In this document: in pieces, positions 6,941 through 16,803 of the stretch
How positions within the stretch are numbered: the stretch's first letter is position 1
How the letters are laid out: every line of letters starts with the position of its first letter
Source of the DNA: Burkholderiales bacterium
GTDB lineage: Bacteria > Pseudomonadota > Gammaproteobacteria > Burkholderiales > Burkholderiaceae_C
NCBI GenBank assembly: GCA_016213205.1
Contig: JACRAZ010000063.1
Location: 62,001-126,000 of the forward strand
DNA length: 64,000 bases
Direction of reading: 5' to 3'
Made by a program: the position numbers and the translations under genes
The notes under the pieces: generated by a model
What the model was told of the DNA's origin: nothing
What the model saw: the letters and a program-made list of their open reading frames with translations, nothing else
The model's database searches: none

Positions 6941-8419
6941 CTACATCAGCACGATGTCGTACTGCTCCGGGTTCATCGAGGGCTCGGCGCTCAGCGAGAT
7001 CGGCTTGCCGATGAAATCGCTCAAGCCCGCCAGGTGCTGGCTTTCCTCGTCCAGCAGCATCTCCACCACCGCCGCGTGGGCGACGACGCGGAACTCCTTC
7101 GGGTTGAACTGGCGCGCCTCGCGCAGGATCTCGCGCAGGATGTCGTAGCACACGCTGCGCGCGGTCTTGACCTGGCCACGCCCTTCGCAGGTGGGGCAGG
7201 GCTGGCACAGCATGTGGGCCAGCGATTCGCGGGTGCGCTTGCGTGTCATCTCCACCAGGCCGAGCTGGGTGAAGCCGGAGACGGTGATCTTGGTGCGGTC
7301 CTTGCTGAGCTGCTTGCGGAACTCGGCCAGCACGGCCTGCTGGTGTTCATCCCGCGTCATGTCGATGAAGTCGACGATGATGATGCCGCCCAGGTTGCGC
7401 AGCCGCAGCTGGCGCGCGATGGCGCCGGCCGCCTCGAGGTTGGTCTTGAAGATCGTGTCGTCGAAGTTGCGCGCACCGACGAAGCCGCCGGTGTTCACGT
7501 CCACCGTGGTCAGCGCTTCGGTCTGGTCGATGATCAGGTAGCCGCCCGACTTGAGGTCCACCCGCCGGGCCAGCGCCCGGGCGATCTCCTCTTCCACCCC
7601 GTACAGGTCGAAGATCGGGCGCTCGCCCTTGTAGTGCTCGAGCTTGCCCACCGAGGTGGGCGTGTAGGCCTGGCCGAATTCCACCAGCGCATCGTGCTGC
7701 AGCTTGGAGTCGATGCGGATCGATTGGGTCGCGTCGGTGGCCAGGTCGCGCAGCACGCGCTCGGCCAGGTTCAGGTCCTGGTGCAGCAAGGTGCCCGGCG
7801 GCTGCGACAGGCCCTGCGCGCGGATCGCGGCCCAGGCCTTGCGCAGGTAGGCGATGTCGTCGGCCAGTTCCTCGTCGGTGGCTTCCTCGGCATTGGTGCG
7901 CAGGATGAAGCCGCCGGTGGCGGAATCGTCGGGCATCGCGGCCAGGCGCTGCATGCGCGCGCGCAGCAGCTCACGCGCCTCGGGCGAGCCGATCTTCTGC
8001 GAGATGCCGATGTGGTTGTCCTGCGGCAGGAACACCAGCATGCGCCCGGCGATGCTGATCTGCGTGGACAGGCGCGCGCCCTTGGTGCCGATCGGGTCCT
8101 TGATCACCTGCACCATCAGCGTCTGGCCCTCGAAGACCTGGCGCTCGATGGGCACCGGCACCGCCACGTCGCCCCGCGGCGGGGCGTGGTGGCCGCTGCC
8201 GTGCAGGTCGGCCACGTGCAGGAAGGCCGCGCGCTCCAGGCCCACGTCGATGAAGGCGCTCTGCATGCCCGGCAGCACACGCGCCACCTTGCCGAGGTAG
8301 ACATTGCCGACCAGGCCGCGCTCCAGAGCGCGCTCGATGTGCAGCTCCTGCACCGCGCCGTTCTCGATGATCGCGACGCGGGTCTCCTGAGGAGCCCAGT
8401 TGATCAGGATGTCATGCAT
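6941..8419 (-). CDS. rng: Ribonuclease G
   Basis: RNase G is the RNase E paralogue that trims the 5' end of 16S rRNA and takes part in mRNA decay. The protein has 492 residues, the usual length. It starts MHDILINWAPQETRVA, followed by the S1 RNA-binding domain (NVYLGKV at about 39-45) and the RNase E/G catalytic region. The magnesium-binding acidic residues sit in TVDVNTGGF and IIIVDFIDM. The zinc-link cysteines appear in CQPCPTCEGRG. It is the last gene of a minus-strand run that usually reads rsfS-rlmH-maf-rng in beta-proteobacteria, as it does here. RNase E is excluded because the long C-terminal scaffold is absent. Confidence 0.95.
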   Translation of the reverse strand: MHDILINWAPQETRVAIIENGAVQELHIERALERGLVGNVYLGKVARVLPGMQSAFIDVGLERAAFLHVADLHGSGHHAPPRGDVAVPVPIERQVFEGQTLMVQVIKDPIGTKGARLSTQISIAGRMLVFLPQDNHIGISQKIGSPEARELLRARMQRLAAMPDDSATGGFILRTNAEEATDEELADDIAYLRKAWAAIRAQGLSQPPGTLLHQDLNLAERVLRDLATDATQSIRIDSKLQHDALVEFGQAYTPTSVGKLEHYKGERPIFDLYGVEEEIARALARRVDLKSGGYLIIDQTEALTTVDVNTGGFVGARNFDDTIFKTNLEAAGAIARQLRLRNLGGIIIVDFIDMTRDEHQQAVLAEFRKQLSKDRTKITVSGFTQLGLVEMTRKRTRESLAHMLCQPCPTCEGRGQVKTARSVCYDILREILREARQFNPKEFRVVAHAAVVEMLLDEESQHLAGLSDFIGKPISLSAEPSMNPEQYDIVLM

Positions 8420-8472
8420 GGGGCGCGGGGTGTCTCACTCGTTATCCGTCATCCGCGCGCGTGCGGCCCGGA

Positions 8473-9081
8473 TCAGAAGTGCACGCGCGCTTGTCTCAGC
8501 AACTCGGCCGTCTCGTACAGAGGCAAACCCATGATACCGGAGTAGCTGCCCTCGACCCGGCTGATCCAGCCCGAGAACTGGCTCTGGATGGCATAGGCAC
8601 CAGCCTTGCCGAAGGGCTCGCCGCTGGCCACATAACGCGCAATCGCCTCGTCCGGCAGCGGTGCCACGTGCACCCGTGAATCGGACAGCGCGGCCAGCGT
8701 GCGCCGGCCGGTGAACAGCGCCACGCCGGTGAGCACGCGGTGCGTGCGGCCGGACAGCGCGCGCAGCATCGCCACCGCTTCGTCGGCATCGGCCGGTTTG
8801 CCCAGGATGCGCCGGCCCACGGCCACCGTGGTGTCCGAGGCGAGGATCGGCGCCGCAGGCAGGCCGCGTCGGCGCAGGCGCTGGCGTGCGGCCTGCAGCT
8901 TGGCCAGCGTCACGCGCTGCACGTAGTGGGCGGGCAGCTCGCCGGGCAGCACCGCCTCGATCGCCTCGGCATCCTCGTCCTCACCCGGCAGCAGCAGTTG
9001 GTGGTGCACACCGAGCTGGTCGAGCAGCTGGCGCCGGCGCGGGCTCTGCGAAGCCAGGTAGACGAGCGTGGGCGCCTTCAT
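8473..9081 (-). CDS. maf: Maf-like nucleotide pyrophosphatase
   Basis: Maf proteins hydrolyse non-canonical or UTP/dTTP-type nucleotides and are thought to keep modified bases out of nucleic acids. The protein has 202 residues. The N-terminal Maf signature [12 protein letters not shown] is intact at about 9-20. The conserved [23 protein letters not shown] and KAGAYAIQ(S/G) blocks follow, and the C-terminal NIMGLPL-like segment reads GIMGLPLYE. The ATG at 9081 overlaps the stop of rlmH by 4 bp, so translation is coupled. Confidence 0.93.
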   Translation of the reverse strand: MKAPTLVYLASQSPRRRQLLDQLGVHHQLLLPGEDEDAEAIEAVLPGELPAHYVQRVTLAKLQAARQRLRRRGLPAAPILASDTTVAVGRRILGKPADADEAVAMLRALSGRTHRVLTGVALFTGRRTLAALSDSRVHVAPLPDEAIARYVASGEPFGKAGAYAIQSQFSGWISRVEGSYSGIMGLPLYETAELLRQARVHF

Positions 9082-9548
9082 TCCCGGTGGTAGGGGTGGC
9101 CGGTGCACACCGTCCAGGCACGGTACAGCGCCTCGGCCAGCAGCACCCGCACGAAGGCGTGCGGCAGGGTCAGGTCGGACAGGCGCATCGTCTCGTCGGC
9201 CGTGGCCTTGAGCGCCGGGTCCAGCCCGTCGGGGCCGCCGACGATCAGCGTGACGTCGCGCCCGTCGCCCAGCCAGAACTTCAGCCGCTCGGCCAGCTGC
9301 TGGGTGGTGAGGCGCGAGCCGCGCTCGTCCAGCACCACCCGCCGCGAGCCCTTGGGGCACACGGCCTCCAGGCGCTGGGCTTCGCCGGCCATCAATTGCG
9401 CCGGCGTGCGGCCGGTCATGCGCGGTTCGGCCTTCACCGAACGCAGCTCCAGCCGCATCTCGGGCGGGAAGCGCTTGGCCAGGTCTTCGAAGGCGGTTTC
9501 GGCCCATGCGGGCGGGCGGTGGCCGACGACGGCCAGCACCAGCCGCAT
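9078..9548 (-). CDS. rlmH: 23S rRNA pseudouridine-1915 N3-methyltransferase RlmH
   Basis: RlmH is a small SPOUT methyltransferase that modifies helix 69 of 23S rRNA in assembled 70S ribosomes. The protein has 156 residues, the normal length. Its SAM-binding trefoil-knot region shows [17 protein letters not shown] and [11 protein letters not shown], followed by [22 protein letters not shown], and it ends in the conserved HPYHRE. The ATG shares its A with the rsfS stop codon (TGATG). Co-location with rsfS, another late-ribosome factor, is the standard arrangement. Confidence 0.95.
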   Translation of the reverse strand: MRLVLAVVGHRPPAWAETAFEDLAKRFPPEMRLELRSVKAEPRMTGRTPAQLMAGEAQRLEAVCPKGSRRVVLDERGSRLTTQQLAERLKFWLGDGRDVTLIVGGPDGLDPALKATADETMRLSDLTLPHAFVRVLLAEALYRAWTVCTGHPYHRE

Positions 9549-10255
9549 CAGCGGGCCGCGCCGGTCTTGCGGGCGGCGGCCTTCTTCGCGGGGGCCGGTT
9601 TGCCGGCGGGGGCGGATCTGCCCGCCGGGGCGGCCCGCTTCGCCGGGGCGGCCCGCGTCGTGGGCGCGGCCTTCCGGGCCGGTGCTGCCTTCTTGGCCGG
9701 CGCGGCCTTTCTGGCGGGTTCAGCCTTCTTCGCAGGTGCAGCCTTCTTCGCAGGTGCAGCCTTCTTCGCAGGTGCGGCCTTCTTCGCAGGCGCGGCCTTC
9801 TTCGCAGGCGCGGCCGGTTCGGCGCCGGACGCCTGCTTCGACGAAGCCTTCTTCGGTGCCGCCGGGGCCGGCGCCGCTTCGGAGGCCTTCACCAGGCCCT
9901 TCGGCGCGTCGCTGCCAATCTTCATCTTCACGGCCTTGCCGCCCCAGATCTCCTCCAGGCGGTAGTAGTCGCGGATGGCCGGCTGCATGATGTGCGCGAC
10001 GGCAGCACCGCAGTCGACGATGATCCACTCGCCGTTGTCGCCACCCTCCATGCCCAGCACCGGCATGCCTTGCGACTTGACCGCATCCCTCACGCTGGAG
10101 GCCAGGGCCTTGGTCTGGCGGTTGCTGGTGCCCGAGGCGATGATCACGCGCTCGAACAGCGGTGACAGGTGCTCGGTGTTGAAGACCACGATGTCCTGGG
10201 CCTTCACGTCCTCGAGGCCATCGACGATGGCGCGTTGCAGCTTGCGAATGTCCAT
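9548..10255 (-). CDS. rsfS: Ribosomal silencing factor RsfS with a long histone H1-like Ala/Lys/Pro tail
   Basis: RsfS binds ribosomal protein uL14 and blocks subunit joining when nutrients are scarce. Residues 1 to about 118 are a complete RsfS domain ([20 protein letters not shown] start, [42 protein letters not shown]). Most homologues end there. Here about 117 further residues follow, made of AAPAKKA-type repeats and ending [12 protein letters not shown], very rich in Ala, Lys, Pro and Arg. Such tails occur in AlgP- and H1-like DNA-binding proteins and as nucleic-acid-binding extensions. Function of the tail is unknown; affinity for rRNA is a reasonable guess. The frame is continuous, so this is not a sequencing frameshift. 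Confidence 0.92.
   Translation of the reverse strand: MDIRKLQRAIVDGLEDVKAQDIVVFNTEHLSPLFERVIIASGTSNRQTKALASSVRDAVKSQGMPVLGMEGGDNGEWIIVDCGAAVAHIMQPAIRDYYRLEEIWGGKAVKMKIGSDAPKGLVKASEAAPAPAAPKKASSKQASGAEPAAPAKKAAPAKKAAPAKKAAPAKKAAPAKKAEPARKAAPAKKAAPARKAAPTTRAAPAKRAAPAGRSAPAGKPAPAKKAAARKTGAAR
9723..9812. repeat. Five tandem copies of an 18-bp unit coding the RsfS tail
   Basis: Five consecutive 18-bp units (GCCTTCTTCGCAGGTGCA and variants ending GTGCG or CGCG) run from 9723 to 9812, and more degenerate copies lie on both sides. On the minus strand each unit codes six residues of the APAKKA series. Near-identical neighbouring units imply recent slippage, so copy number probably varies between strains. 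Confidence 0.9.
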
Positions 10256-10329
10256 TCAGCTCCTGGATCGCCCCGCGTCGGGGCAGGTGGAAATCAATAT
10301 AGCGCGGGCGCCCTGGTTTGGCGCGCCGC

Positions 10330-11241
10330 TCATGCGGCCCAGTCGCGCGGCTGCAGGAATTCGTTGTATAGACGCGCCTCCGGCGTGCCAGGCTCGGGGT
10401 GCCAGTCGTAGCGCCACTTCACCACCGGCGGCATCGACATCAGGATGCTCTCGGTGCGCCCGCCCGATTGCAGGCCGAACAGTGTGCCCCGGTCGAACAC
10501 CAGGTTGAACTCGACGTAGCGCCCGCGCCGGTAGGCCTGGAAGTCGCGTTCGCGTTCGCCATAGGCCCGCTCGCGCCGGCGCTCCACAATCGGCAGGTAG
10601 GCCGGCAGGAAGCCGTCGCCCACCGCACGCAGCATCGCGAAGCTCTGCGCGAAGCCGAGTTCGTTGAAGTCGTCGAAGAAGATGCCGCCGATGCCGCGCG
10701 GCTCGTTGCGGTGCTTCAGGAAGAAGTACTCGTCGCACCAGACCTTGAAGCGCGGGTACAGCGCCGGGCCGAAGGGCTGCAATGCGTCGCGGCAGGTGCG
10801 GTGGAAGTGCTGCGCGTCCTCCACCTCACCGTAATAGGGCGTGAGGTCCATGCCGCCGCCGAACCACACCACCGGTGGCTTGCCTTCGGGCAGCGCGGCG
10901 AACATGCGCACGTTCATGTGCACCGTGGGCACATAGGGGTTGCGCGGGTGGAACACGAGCGAGACGCCAATCGCCTCGAACGGCGCACCGGCCAGCTCGG
11001 GCCGGTGCTGCGTGGCCGAGGGCGGCAGCGTGCTGCCGCGCACGTGGCTGAAGTTGCAGCCGCCGCGCTCGAGCAGGCCGCCCTCCTCCACCAGCTGCGT
11101 GCGGCCATCGCCGGCCAGCCGGCCACCGGCCTCGCGCGTCCAGGCGTCGGTGGTGAAGGTCTTGCCGTCGACCTGCTGCATCGTCTTCACGATGCGGGCC
11201 TGCAGGTCCAGCAGGTAGTTGCGCACGGCGTTGGCATCCAT
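10330..11241 (-). CDS. hemF: Oxygen-dependent coproporphyrinogen III oxidase
   Basis: HemF decarboxylates two propionates of coproporphyrinogen III to give protoporphyrinogen IX, using oxygen, in haem and tetrapyrrole synthesis. The protein has 303 residues, the family norm. Conserved blocks are all visible: [67 protein letters not shown], and the C-terminal [13 protein letters not shown] with [11 protein letters not shown]. Its usual downstream neighbour nadD is missing; only 74 bp separate it from rsfS. Confidence 0.96.
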   Translation of the reverse strand: MDANAVRNYLLDLQARIVKTMQQVDGKTFTTDAWTREAGGRLAGDGRTQLVEEGGLLERGGCNFSHVRGSTLPPSATQHRPELAGAPFEAIGVSLVFHPRNPYVPTVHMNVRMFAALPEGKPPVVWFGGGMDLTPYYGEVEDAQHFHRTCRDALQPFGPALYPRFKVWCDEYFFLKHRNEPRGIGGIFFDDFNELGFAQSFAMLRAVGDGFLPAYLPIVERRRERAYGERERDFQAYRRGRYVEFNLVFDRGTLFGLQSGGRTESILMSMPPVVKWRYDWHPEPGTPEARLYNEFLQPRDWAA

Positions 11242-11249
11242 CTCGGATC

Positions 11250-11867
11250 TCAGCCTTTCAAGCGGATCGGGGCGGCCTGCTGCGGTCGCTTGCCCCGGAA
11301 GTGCGCCAGCCGCGCAGCAATGGCCGGCAGGTCCTGCCCGGTGTCACCGGACAGGCGCAGGAACCCCGCGATGCCGATGCGTCGCGAGGGGTAGTCGATG
11401 AAGGCCAGCGCCAGCGGCACGCCGGCGCCCACCGCCACCTGGTAGAAGCCGCTGCGCCAGGCCTCGGTGCGGCGGCGCGTGCCTTCGGGCGACAGCGCGA
11501 GCCACAGGAATTCGTCCCGCGCGATGGCGGTGCGGAATCGCTCGATCATCGGCGCCACCACGCCCTGCGGCGCGTGCCGCAGCACCGGAATGCCGCCCAG
11601 CGATCGCAGCCAGCGGCCGAACAGCGGCCAGTCGAACAAGGTGTGCTTGCCCCAGAAGTGCACCGGAATGCCGATGCCCCACTTGGCCAGCAACGCCACC
11701 GGGAAGTCCCAGTTCGAGGTGTGCGGGTACAGGATCAGCACACCCTGGCGCGACGGCAGGCCGTCGAACACCAACCGCCACCCGAGCGCGCGCAGCAGCG
11801 CACGCGCCAGCACGCTGCCACGCAGCCGCACCGGGCGTTCGCCGAGTTCGTCAACGCTTGATTGCAC
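11250..11867 (-). CDS. Lysophospholipid acyltransferase (PlsC-like)
   Basis: The protein has 205 residues and a GTG start at 11867, giving (M)[11 protein letters not shown]. An acyl-CoA- or acyl-ACP-dependent glycerophospholipid acyltransferase is indicated by the HX4D catalytic motif in [21 protein letters not shown] and the substrate-binding [13 protein letters not shown] (the EGTR box) follow. The chain is compact and lacks a clear membrane helix. It overlaps the end of purD by 17 bp and is followed after 8 bp by hemF, a conserved purD-acyltransferase-hemF order in Burkholderiales. The exact lipid substrate is not deducible. Confidence 0.82.
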   Translation of the reverse strand: MQSSVDELGERPVRLRGSVLARALLRALGWRLVFDGLPSRQGVLILYPHTSNWDFPVALLAKWGIGIPVHFWGKHTLFDWPLFGRWLRSLGGIPVLRHAPQGVVAPMIERFRTAIARDEFLWLALSPEGTRRRTEAWRSGFYQVAVGAGVPLALAFIDYPSRRIGIAGFLRLSGDTGQDLPAIAARLAHFRGKRPQQAAPIRLKG

Positions 11868-13131
11868 GGTGGCCGATGTCGCGGCGGTACTGCGCGCCCT
11901 CGAACCGGATGCCGCGCAAGGCCTCGTAGGCGCGCTGCTGCGCGAGCTTGACCGAATCGCCCAGCGCGGTGACGCACAGCACCCGACCACCCGTGACGGT
12001 GACGCGGCCATCCTCCTGTGCCGTGCCGGCATGGAAGACCATCGCGTCCTCGGCATCGACCGGCAGGCCGGTGATCTCGTCGCCCTTGCGTGGCGCCTGC
12101 GGGTAGCCGGCCGCGGCCATCACCACGCCCAGCGCGACGCGGCGGTCCCACTGCAGTTCCACCTGGTCCAGCGTGCCGTCGGTGGCGTGCAGCAGCACCT
12201 CGAACAGGTCGCTCTTCAGGCGCATCAGGATGGGCTGCGTCTCGGGGTCGCCCATGCGGGTGTTGAATTCCAGCGTCTTCGGGTGGCCGTTGGCGTCGAT
12301 CATCAGCCCGGCGTACAGGAAGCCGGTGAAGGGGATGCCGTCCTTGGCCATGCCGGCCACGGTGGGCAGGATGATCTCGTGCATCGCCTTCGCATGCACG
12401 TTGGGGGTGACCACCGGTGCCGGCGAATACGCGCCCATGCCGCCGGTGTTGGGACCCTGGTCGTCGTCCAGCAGGCGCTTGTGGTCCTGGCTGGAGGCCA
12501 GCGGCAGCACGTTCTGGCCGTCGACCAGCACGATGAAGCTGGCTTCCTCGCCGACCAGGCACTCCTCGATCACCACCCGGGCGCCACCCGCGTTGTGCTG
12601 CACGCCCAGCGTGTTGTCCACCAGCATGAAGTCGATCGCCTGGTGGGCCTCGTCCAGCGTGGCGGCCACCACCACGCCCTTGCCGGCGGCCAGGCCGTCG
12701 GCCTTGATGACGATCGGCGCGCCCACCTTGTCGACGTGCGCATGCGCCTCGGCGGCATCGCTGAAGGTGGCGTACAGCGCGGTGGGGATGCCGTGGCGCT
12801 GCATGAAGTCCTTGGCGAAGGCCTTGGAGCTTTCGAGCTGGGCCGCAGCGCGCGTGGGGCCGAAGATGCGCAGGCCGCGGGCGCGGAATGCGTCCACCAC
12901 GCCGGCGGCCAGCGGGGCCTCGGGGCCCACCACGGTGAGCGCGATCTTCTCGCGCTCGGCAAAGTCGGCCAGCGCCTCGGGCTCGGTGATGGGCAGGTTC
13001 TCCAGCCGCGCGTCACGCGCGGTGCCGCCATTGCCCGGCGCCACGTACACCTTCTGCAGGCGCGGGCTCTGCGCCAGCTTCCAGGCCAGCGCGTGTTCGC
13101 GGCCGCCGCCGCCGATCACCAACGCCTTCAT
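11851..13131 (-). CDS. purD: Phosphoribosylamine-glycine ligase (GARS)
   Basis: PurD catalyses the second step of purine synthesis, joining glycine to phosphoribosylamine with ATP. The protein has 426 residues, the standard length. The N-terminal nucleotide-binding loop [18 protein letters not shown] is followed by [10 protein letters not shown]. The ATP-grasp domain shows [13 protein letters not shown] and [10 protein letters not shown], and the catalytic region has [23 protein letters not shown] and [10 protein letters not shown]. The ATG at 13131 overlaps the stop of yebC by 4 bp. Confidence 0.96.
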   Translation of the reverse strand: MKALVIGGGGREHALAWKLAQSPRLQKVYVAPGNGGTARDARLENLPITEPEALADFAEREKIALTVVGPEAPLAAGVVDAFRARGLRIFGPTRAAAQLESSKAFAKDFMQRHGIPTALYATFSDAAEAHAHVDKVGAPIVIKADGLAAGKGVVVAATLDEAHQAIDFMLVDNTLGVQHNAGGARVVIEECLVGEEASFIVLVDGQNVLPLASSQDHKRLLDDDQGPNTGGMGAYSPAPVVTPNVHAKAMHEIILPTVAGMAKDGIPFTGFLYAGLMIDANGHPKTLEFNTRMGDPETQPILMRLKSDLFEVLLHATDGTLDQVELQWDRRVALGVVMAAAGYPQAPRKGDEITGLPVDAEDAMVFHAGTAQEDGRVTVTGGRVLCVTALGDSVKLAQQRAYEALRGIRFEGAQYRRDIGHRAIKR

Positions 13132-13853
13132 TCGGAAAGCTCGGCGTTGTGGAACACGTCCTGGGTGTCGTCCAGGTCCTCGATCACGTCGAGCAGCTTC
13201 TGCATGCGTTGCGCATCCTCGCCGGCCAGCGGGATGGTGTTCTCGGCGCGCATCGTCACCTCGGCGATCTCGGGCTTCAGGCCCGCGGCCTCGAGCGCGT
13301 TCTTCACGGCCTCGAAGTCGGGCGGCGCGCACAGCACCTCGATGGCGCCGTCGTCATCGGTGACCACGTCCTCGGCGCCGGCCTCGAGCGCCACTTCCAT
13401 CACCTTGTCTTCACTGGTGCCGGGGGCAAAGATGAGCTGGCCGCAGTGCTTGAACTGGAACGCCACCGAGCCCTCGGTGCCCAGGTTGCCGCCGTACTTG
13501 CTGAAGGCATGCCGCACCTCGGCCACGGTGCGCACGCGGTTGTCGGTCATGCAGTCGACGATGATCGCGGCGCCACCGATGCCGTAGCCCTCGTAGCGGA
13601 TTTCCTCGTAGTTCACGCCCTCGAGGTTGCCCGAGGCCTTGTCGACGTTGTACTTGATGCGGTCGGCCGGCATGTTGGCGGCCTTGGCCTTGTCGATGGC
13701 CAGGCGCAGGCGCGGGTTGCTGCCCACGTCGGCCCCGCCCTGGCGCGCCGCGACCGTGATCTCGCGGATGATGCGGGTCCAGACCTTGCCGCGCTTCTCG
13801 TCCTGGCGGCCCTTGCGGTGCTGGATGTTGGCCCATTTGGAATGTCCGGCCAT
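13128..13853 (-). CDS. yebC: YebC/PmpR-family protein (TACO1-like)
   Basis: The protein has 241 residues and begins [18 protein letters not shown], the diagnostic start of the YebC family, followed by [17 protein letters not shown] and [17 protein letters not shown]. Members were long annotated as DNA-binding regulators. Recent work on relatives links them to relief of ribosome stalling at proline-rich stretches, which would suit this proline-rich proteome (inference). The start is supported by an AGGAGA ribosome-binding site upstream of 13853. It leads the yebC-purD-acyltransferase-hemF run. Confidence 0.95.
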   Translation of the reverse strand: MAGHSKWANIQHRKGRQDEKRGKVWTRIIREITVAARQGGADVGSNPRLRLAIDKAKAANMPADRIKYNVDKASGNLEGVNYEEIRYEGYGIGGAAIIVDCMTDNRVRTVAEVRHAFSKYGGNLGTEGSVAFQFKHCGQLIFAPGTSEDKVMEVALEAGAEDVVTDDDGAIEVLCAPPDFEAVKNALEAAGLKPEIAEVTMRAENTIPLAGEDAQRMQKLLDVIEDLDDTQDVFHNAELSE

Positions 13854-14042
13854 GCTGTCTTCTCCTGGTGCGGCGCTGTGCTGGGCTGCCGCCGGGGGTG
13901 TCTTTGAGCAACCCGGGATTCTACTCAGCGCCCTCCCGAACGACGGCCGAACCACGCCAGGCAAGCGCGGGGGGTGCCCGGAGCAGCCCGGCTATGCTGC
14001 CGGTTTACGCCTGCGCGGCCCTTGCCGCGCCACCGCCTACCC

Positions 14043-15110
14043 ATGACAAGCACCGACACCCGCCACCCGGAACCCCGCCTCACCTCGCTCTCGCACGGCG
14101 GCGGCTGCGGCTGCAAGATCGCCCCGGGCATGCTGTCCGACATCCTCAAGGGCACCGCCGCGCTGCCGGTGCCGCCCGAGCTGCTGGTGGGCATCGAGAC
14201 CTCGGACGACGCGGCCGTGTACCGGCTGAACGACGAGCAGGCGCTGATCGCCACCACCGACTTCTTCATGCCGATCGTCGACGACCCGTTCGACTTCGGC
14301 CGCATCGCCGCCACCAACGCGATCAGCGACGTGTATGCGATGGGTGGCCGGCCCATCCTGGCACTGGCCCTGGTGGGCATGCCGATCAACGTGCTGTCCA
14401 CCCAGACCATCGGCCGCATCCTCGAAGGGGGCGCCTCGGCCTGCCGCGAGGCCGGCATCCCGATCGCCGGCGGCCACACCATCGATTCGGTGGAGCCGAT
14501 CTACGGCCTGGTGGCGCTGGGGCTGGCGCACCCCTCGCGCATCCGCCGCAATGCCGATGCGCGGCCCGGCGACCGCCTGGTGCTGGGCAAGCCGCTGGGC
14601 GTGGGCGTGATGTCGGCCGCGCTGAAGAAGGGCCGGCTGGATGCGGCCGGCTACGCGCAGATGCTCGCCACCACGACGAAGCTGAACACCCCGGGCCCCG
14701 ACCTGGCCGCGCTGCCCGGCGTGCATGCGCTGACCGACGTGACCGGCTTCGGCCTGGCCGGCCATGCGCTGGAGCTGGCGCGCGGCGCCGGCTGCGAGCT
14801 GCGCATCCGCTGGCCGCAGGTGCCGCTGCTGCCCGGCGTGGCCGAGCTCGCCGCGCAAGGGCTGGTCACCGGCGCCTCGGGCCGCAACTGGGCGGGCTAT
14901 GGCGCACAGGTGGTGCTGCCCGAGGGCTTCGACCCCACGGCCCAGGCCCTGCTGACCGACCCGCAGACCAGCGGCGGCCTGCTGGTGGCCTGCGCCCCGG
15001 ACACGGTGGACGCGGTGCTGGCCGTGTTCCGCCGCCACGGCTTCGACGCTGCGGCCGACATTGGCGACGTGGCCGCGGCCAGCGCCGGTGCGCGCCTGCT
15101 GCTGCAATAG
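14043..15110 (+). CDS. selD: Selenide, water dikinase (selenophosphate synthetase), Cys form
   Basis: SelD makes selenophosphate from selenide and ATP for selenocysteine or selenouridine synthesis. The protein has 355 residues from the ATG at 14043. The catalytic loop reads HGGGCGCKIAPG, with C22 where some bacteria have selenocysteine, and K25, matching Cys17 and Lys20 of E. coli. ATP-site motifs follow (TTDFFMPIVDDPFDFGRIAA, NAISDVYAMGG, GGHTIDS). The gene is divergent from yebC across 189 bp. No selA, selB, selC or mnmH (selU) is in the window, so the user of selenophosphate is not known. Confidence 0.95.
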   Translation: MTSTDTRHPEPRLTSLSHGGGCGCKIAPGMLSDILKGTAALPVPPELLVGIETSDDAAVYRLNDEQALIATTDFFMPIVDDPFDFGRIAATNAISDVYAMGGRPILALALVGMPINVLSTQTIGRILEGGASACREAGIPIAGGHTIDSVEPIYGLVALGLAHPSRIRRNADARPGDRLVLGKPLGVGVMSAALKKGRLDAAGYAQMLATTTKLNTPGPDLAALPGVHALTDVTGFGLAGHALELARGAGCELRIRWPQVPLLPGVAELAAQGLVTGASGRNWAGYGAQVVLPEGFDPTAQALLTDPQTSGGLLVACAPDTVDAVLAVFRRHGFDAAADIGDVAAASAGARLLLQ

Positions 15111-15149
15111 ACTGCCCTCCACCCGACCCCCAAACCCGAAACCACCGCC

Positions 15150-16784
15150 ATGGCCGACCCCCTGTTGATTGCCCAACACGGCGACACCCGCTGTGAACTG
15201 CTGCCCGCGCTGGCCAACCGCCACGGCCTGATCACCGGCGCCACCGGCACCGGCAAGACCATCACGCTGCAGAACCTGGCCGAGAACTTCAGCCGCGTCG
15301 GCGTGCCGGTGTTCATGGCCGACGTGAAGGGCGACCTGACCGGCATCACGCAGGTCGGCAGCCTGAGCCCCAAGCTCGCCGCCATCCTGAAGGAGCGCGG
15401 CCTGCCCGAACCGGTGCACGCGGCCTGCCCCGCCACGCTGTGGGACGTGTTCGGCCAGGCCGGCCACCCGGTGCGCGCCACCGTGTCCGACATGGGCCCG
15501 CTGCTGCTGGCACGCATGCTGGCACTGAACGAAACCCAGGCCGGCGTGCTGAACCTGGTGTTCAAGATCGCCGACGACAACGGCCTCGCGCTGCTGGACC
15601 TGAAGGACCTGCGCGCGATGCTGCAGCACGTGGGCGACAACGCGAGCGACTTCACCACCGAGTACGGCAACGTCAGCGCGGCCTCGATCGGCGCCATCCA
15701 GCGCGGCTTGCTGCAGATCGAGCAGCAGGGCGGCGACCGGTTCTTCGGCGAGCCCATGCTGGACATCAGCGACTTCATGCAGACGGTCCACGGCCAGGGC
15801 GTCATCAACATCCTGGCCGCCGACCAGCTGATGAACGCGCCGCGGCTGTACGCCACCTTCCTGCTGTGGATGCTGTCCGAGCTGTTCGAGCTGCTGCCCG
15901 AGGTGGGCGACCTCGAGAAGCCCAAGCTCGTGTTCTTCTTCGACGAGGCGCACCTGCTGTTCAAGGACGCGCCAGCGGCGCTGATCGAACGCATCGAGCT
16001 CGTGGTGCGCCTGGTGCGCAGCAAGGGCGTGGGCGTGTATTTCGTGACCCAGAACCCGCTGGACGTGCCCGACACCGTGCTCGCCCAGCTGGGCAACCGG
16101 GTGCAACACGCGCTGCGCGCCTTCACGCCGCGCGACCAGAAGGCCGTGAAATCGGCCGCCGACACGATGCGCCAGAACCCGGCCATCGGTGACATGGCCG
16201 CGGCCATCACCGAGCTCGCGGTGGGCGAGGCGCTGGTGAGCTTTCTCGACGCCAAGGGCCGCCCGAGCGTGACCGAGCGCGTGTTCGTGCTGCCCCCGGG
16301 CAGCCAGATCGGCCCGATCACGCCCGAGCAACGCCAGGCGCTGATCGCCGGCTCGCTGGTGGCCGGCGTCTACGAGAAGGTGGTCGACCGCGAATCGGCC
16401 TACGAGAAGCTCAAGGGCCGCGCCGCGGCCAGCCCGGCCTCGCGCGACGGCAATGGCAACGGCAATGGCGGCAACGGCAGGCGCGGCGCCGATGCCGGCC
16501 GCGCGGACGCGGGCAACGCCAACAGCGTGGCCGACGAGGCCGAGGCCGCCACGCGGGCGCGCAGCGGCATGCCGGCACCCGCGCCGGCCGATGCAGGCGG
16601 GGGCATGCTCGGTGGCCTGAAGGACGTGCTGTTCGGCAGCACCGGGCCGCGCGGCGGCCGCCACGAGGGCCTGGCCGAATCGGCCGCGCGTTCGGCCATG
16701 CGCACCATCGGCTCGACCGTCGGGCGCGAGATCATCCGCGGCGTGCTGGGCTCCATCCTCGGCGGCGGCGGTCGGCGGCGCTGA
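15150..16784 (+). CDS. HerA-like P-loop ATPase (DUF853, YjgR family)
   Basis: The protein has 544 residues. Walker A is [10 protein letters not shown] at about 28-37 and Walker B is [11 protein letters not shown] at about 271-281; DVKGDLTG is characteristic of the DUF853 group. These are RecA-fold ATPases related to HerA/FtsK; their role is unknown, and a membrane or DNA-pumping function is only inferred. Between about residues 425 and 470 there is a low-complexity linker rich in Gly, Asn and Ala (NGNGNGG). The last part, with alternating Gly and small hydrophobics ([16 protein letters not shown]), is the family's usual C-terminus. It follows selD after 39 bp. Confidence 0.85.
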   Translation: MADPLLIAQHGDTRCELLPALANRHGLITGATGTGKTITLQNLAENFSRVGVPVFMADVKGDLTGITQVGSLSPKLAAILKERGLPEPVHAACPATLWDVFGQAGHPVRATVSDMGPLLLARMLALNETQAGVLNLVFKIADDNGLALLDLKDLRAMLQHVGDNASDFTTEYGNVSAASIGAIQRGLLQIEQQGGDRFFGEPMLDISDFMQTVHGQGVINILAADQLMNAPRLYATFLLWMLSELFELLPEVGDLEKPKLVFFFDEAHLLFKDAPAALIERIELVVRLVRSKGVGVYFVTQNPLDVPDTVLAQLGNRVQHALRAFTPRDQKAVKSAADTMRQNPAIGDMAAAITELAVGEALVSFLDAKGRPSVTERVFVLPPGSQIGPITPEQRQALIAGSLVAGVYEKVVDRESAYEKLKGRAAASPASRDGNGNGNGGNGRRGADAGRADAGNANSVADEAEAATRARSGMPAPAPADAGGGMLGGLKDVLFGSTGPRGGRHEGLAESAARSAMRTIGSTVGREIIRGVLGSILGGGGRRR

Positions 16785-16803
16785 GCGGCCCGGCTGCAGG
16801 GGC

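Noticed and set aside
9723-9812. Regular direct repeats considered as a CRISPR-like array
   Set aside because: Units are contiguous with no spacers, have a length divisible by three and encode the RsfS tail.
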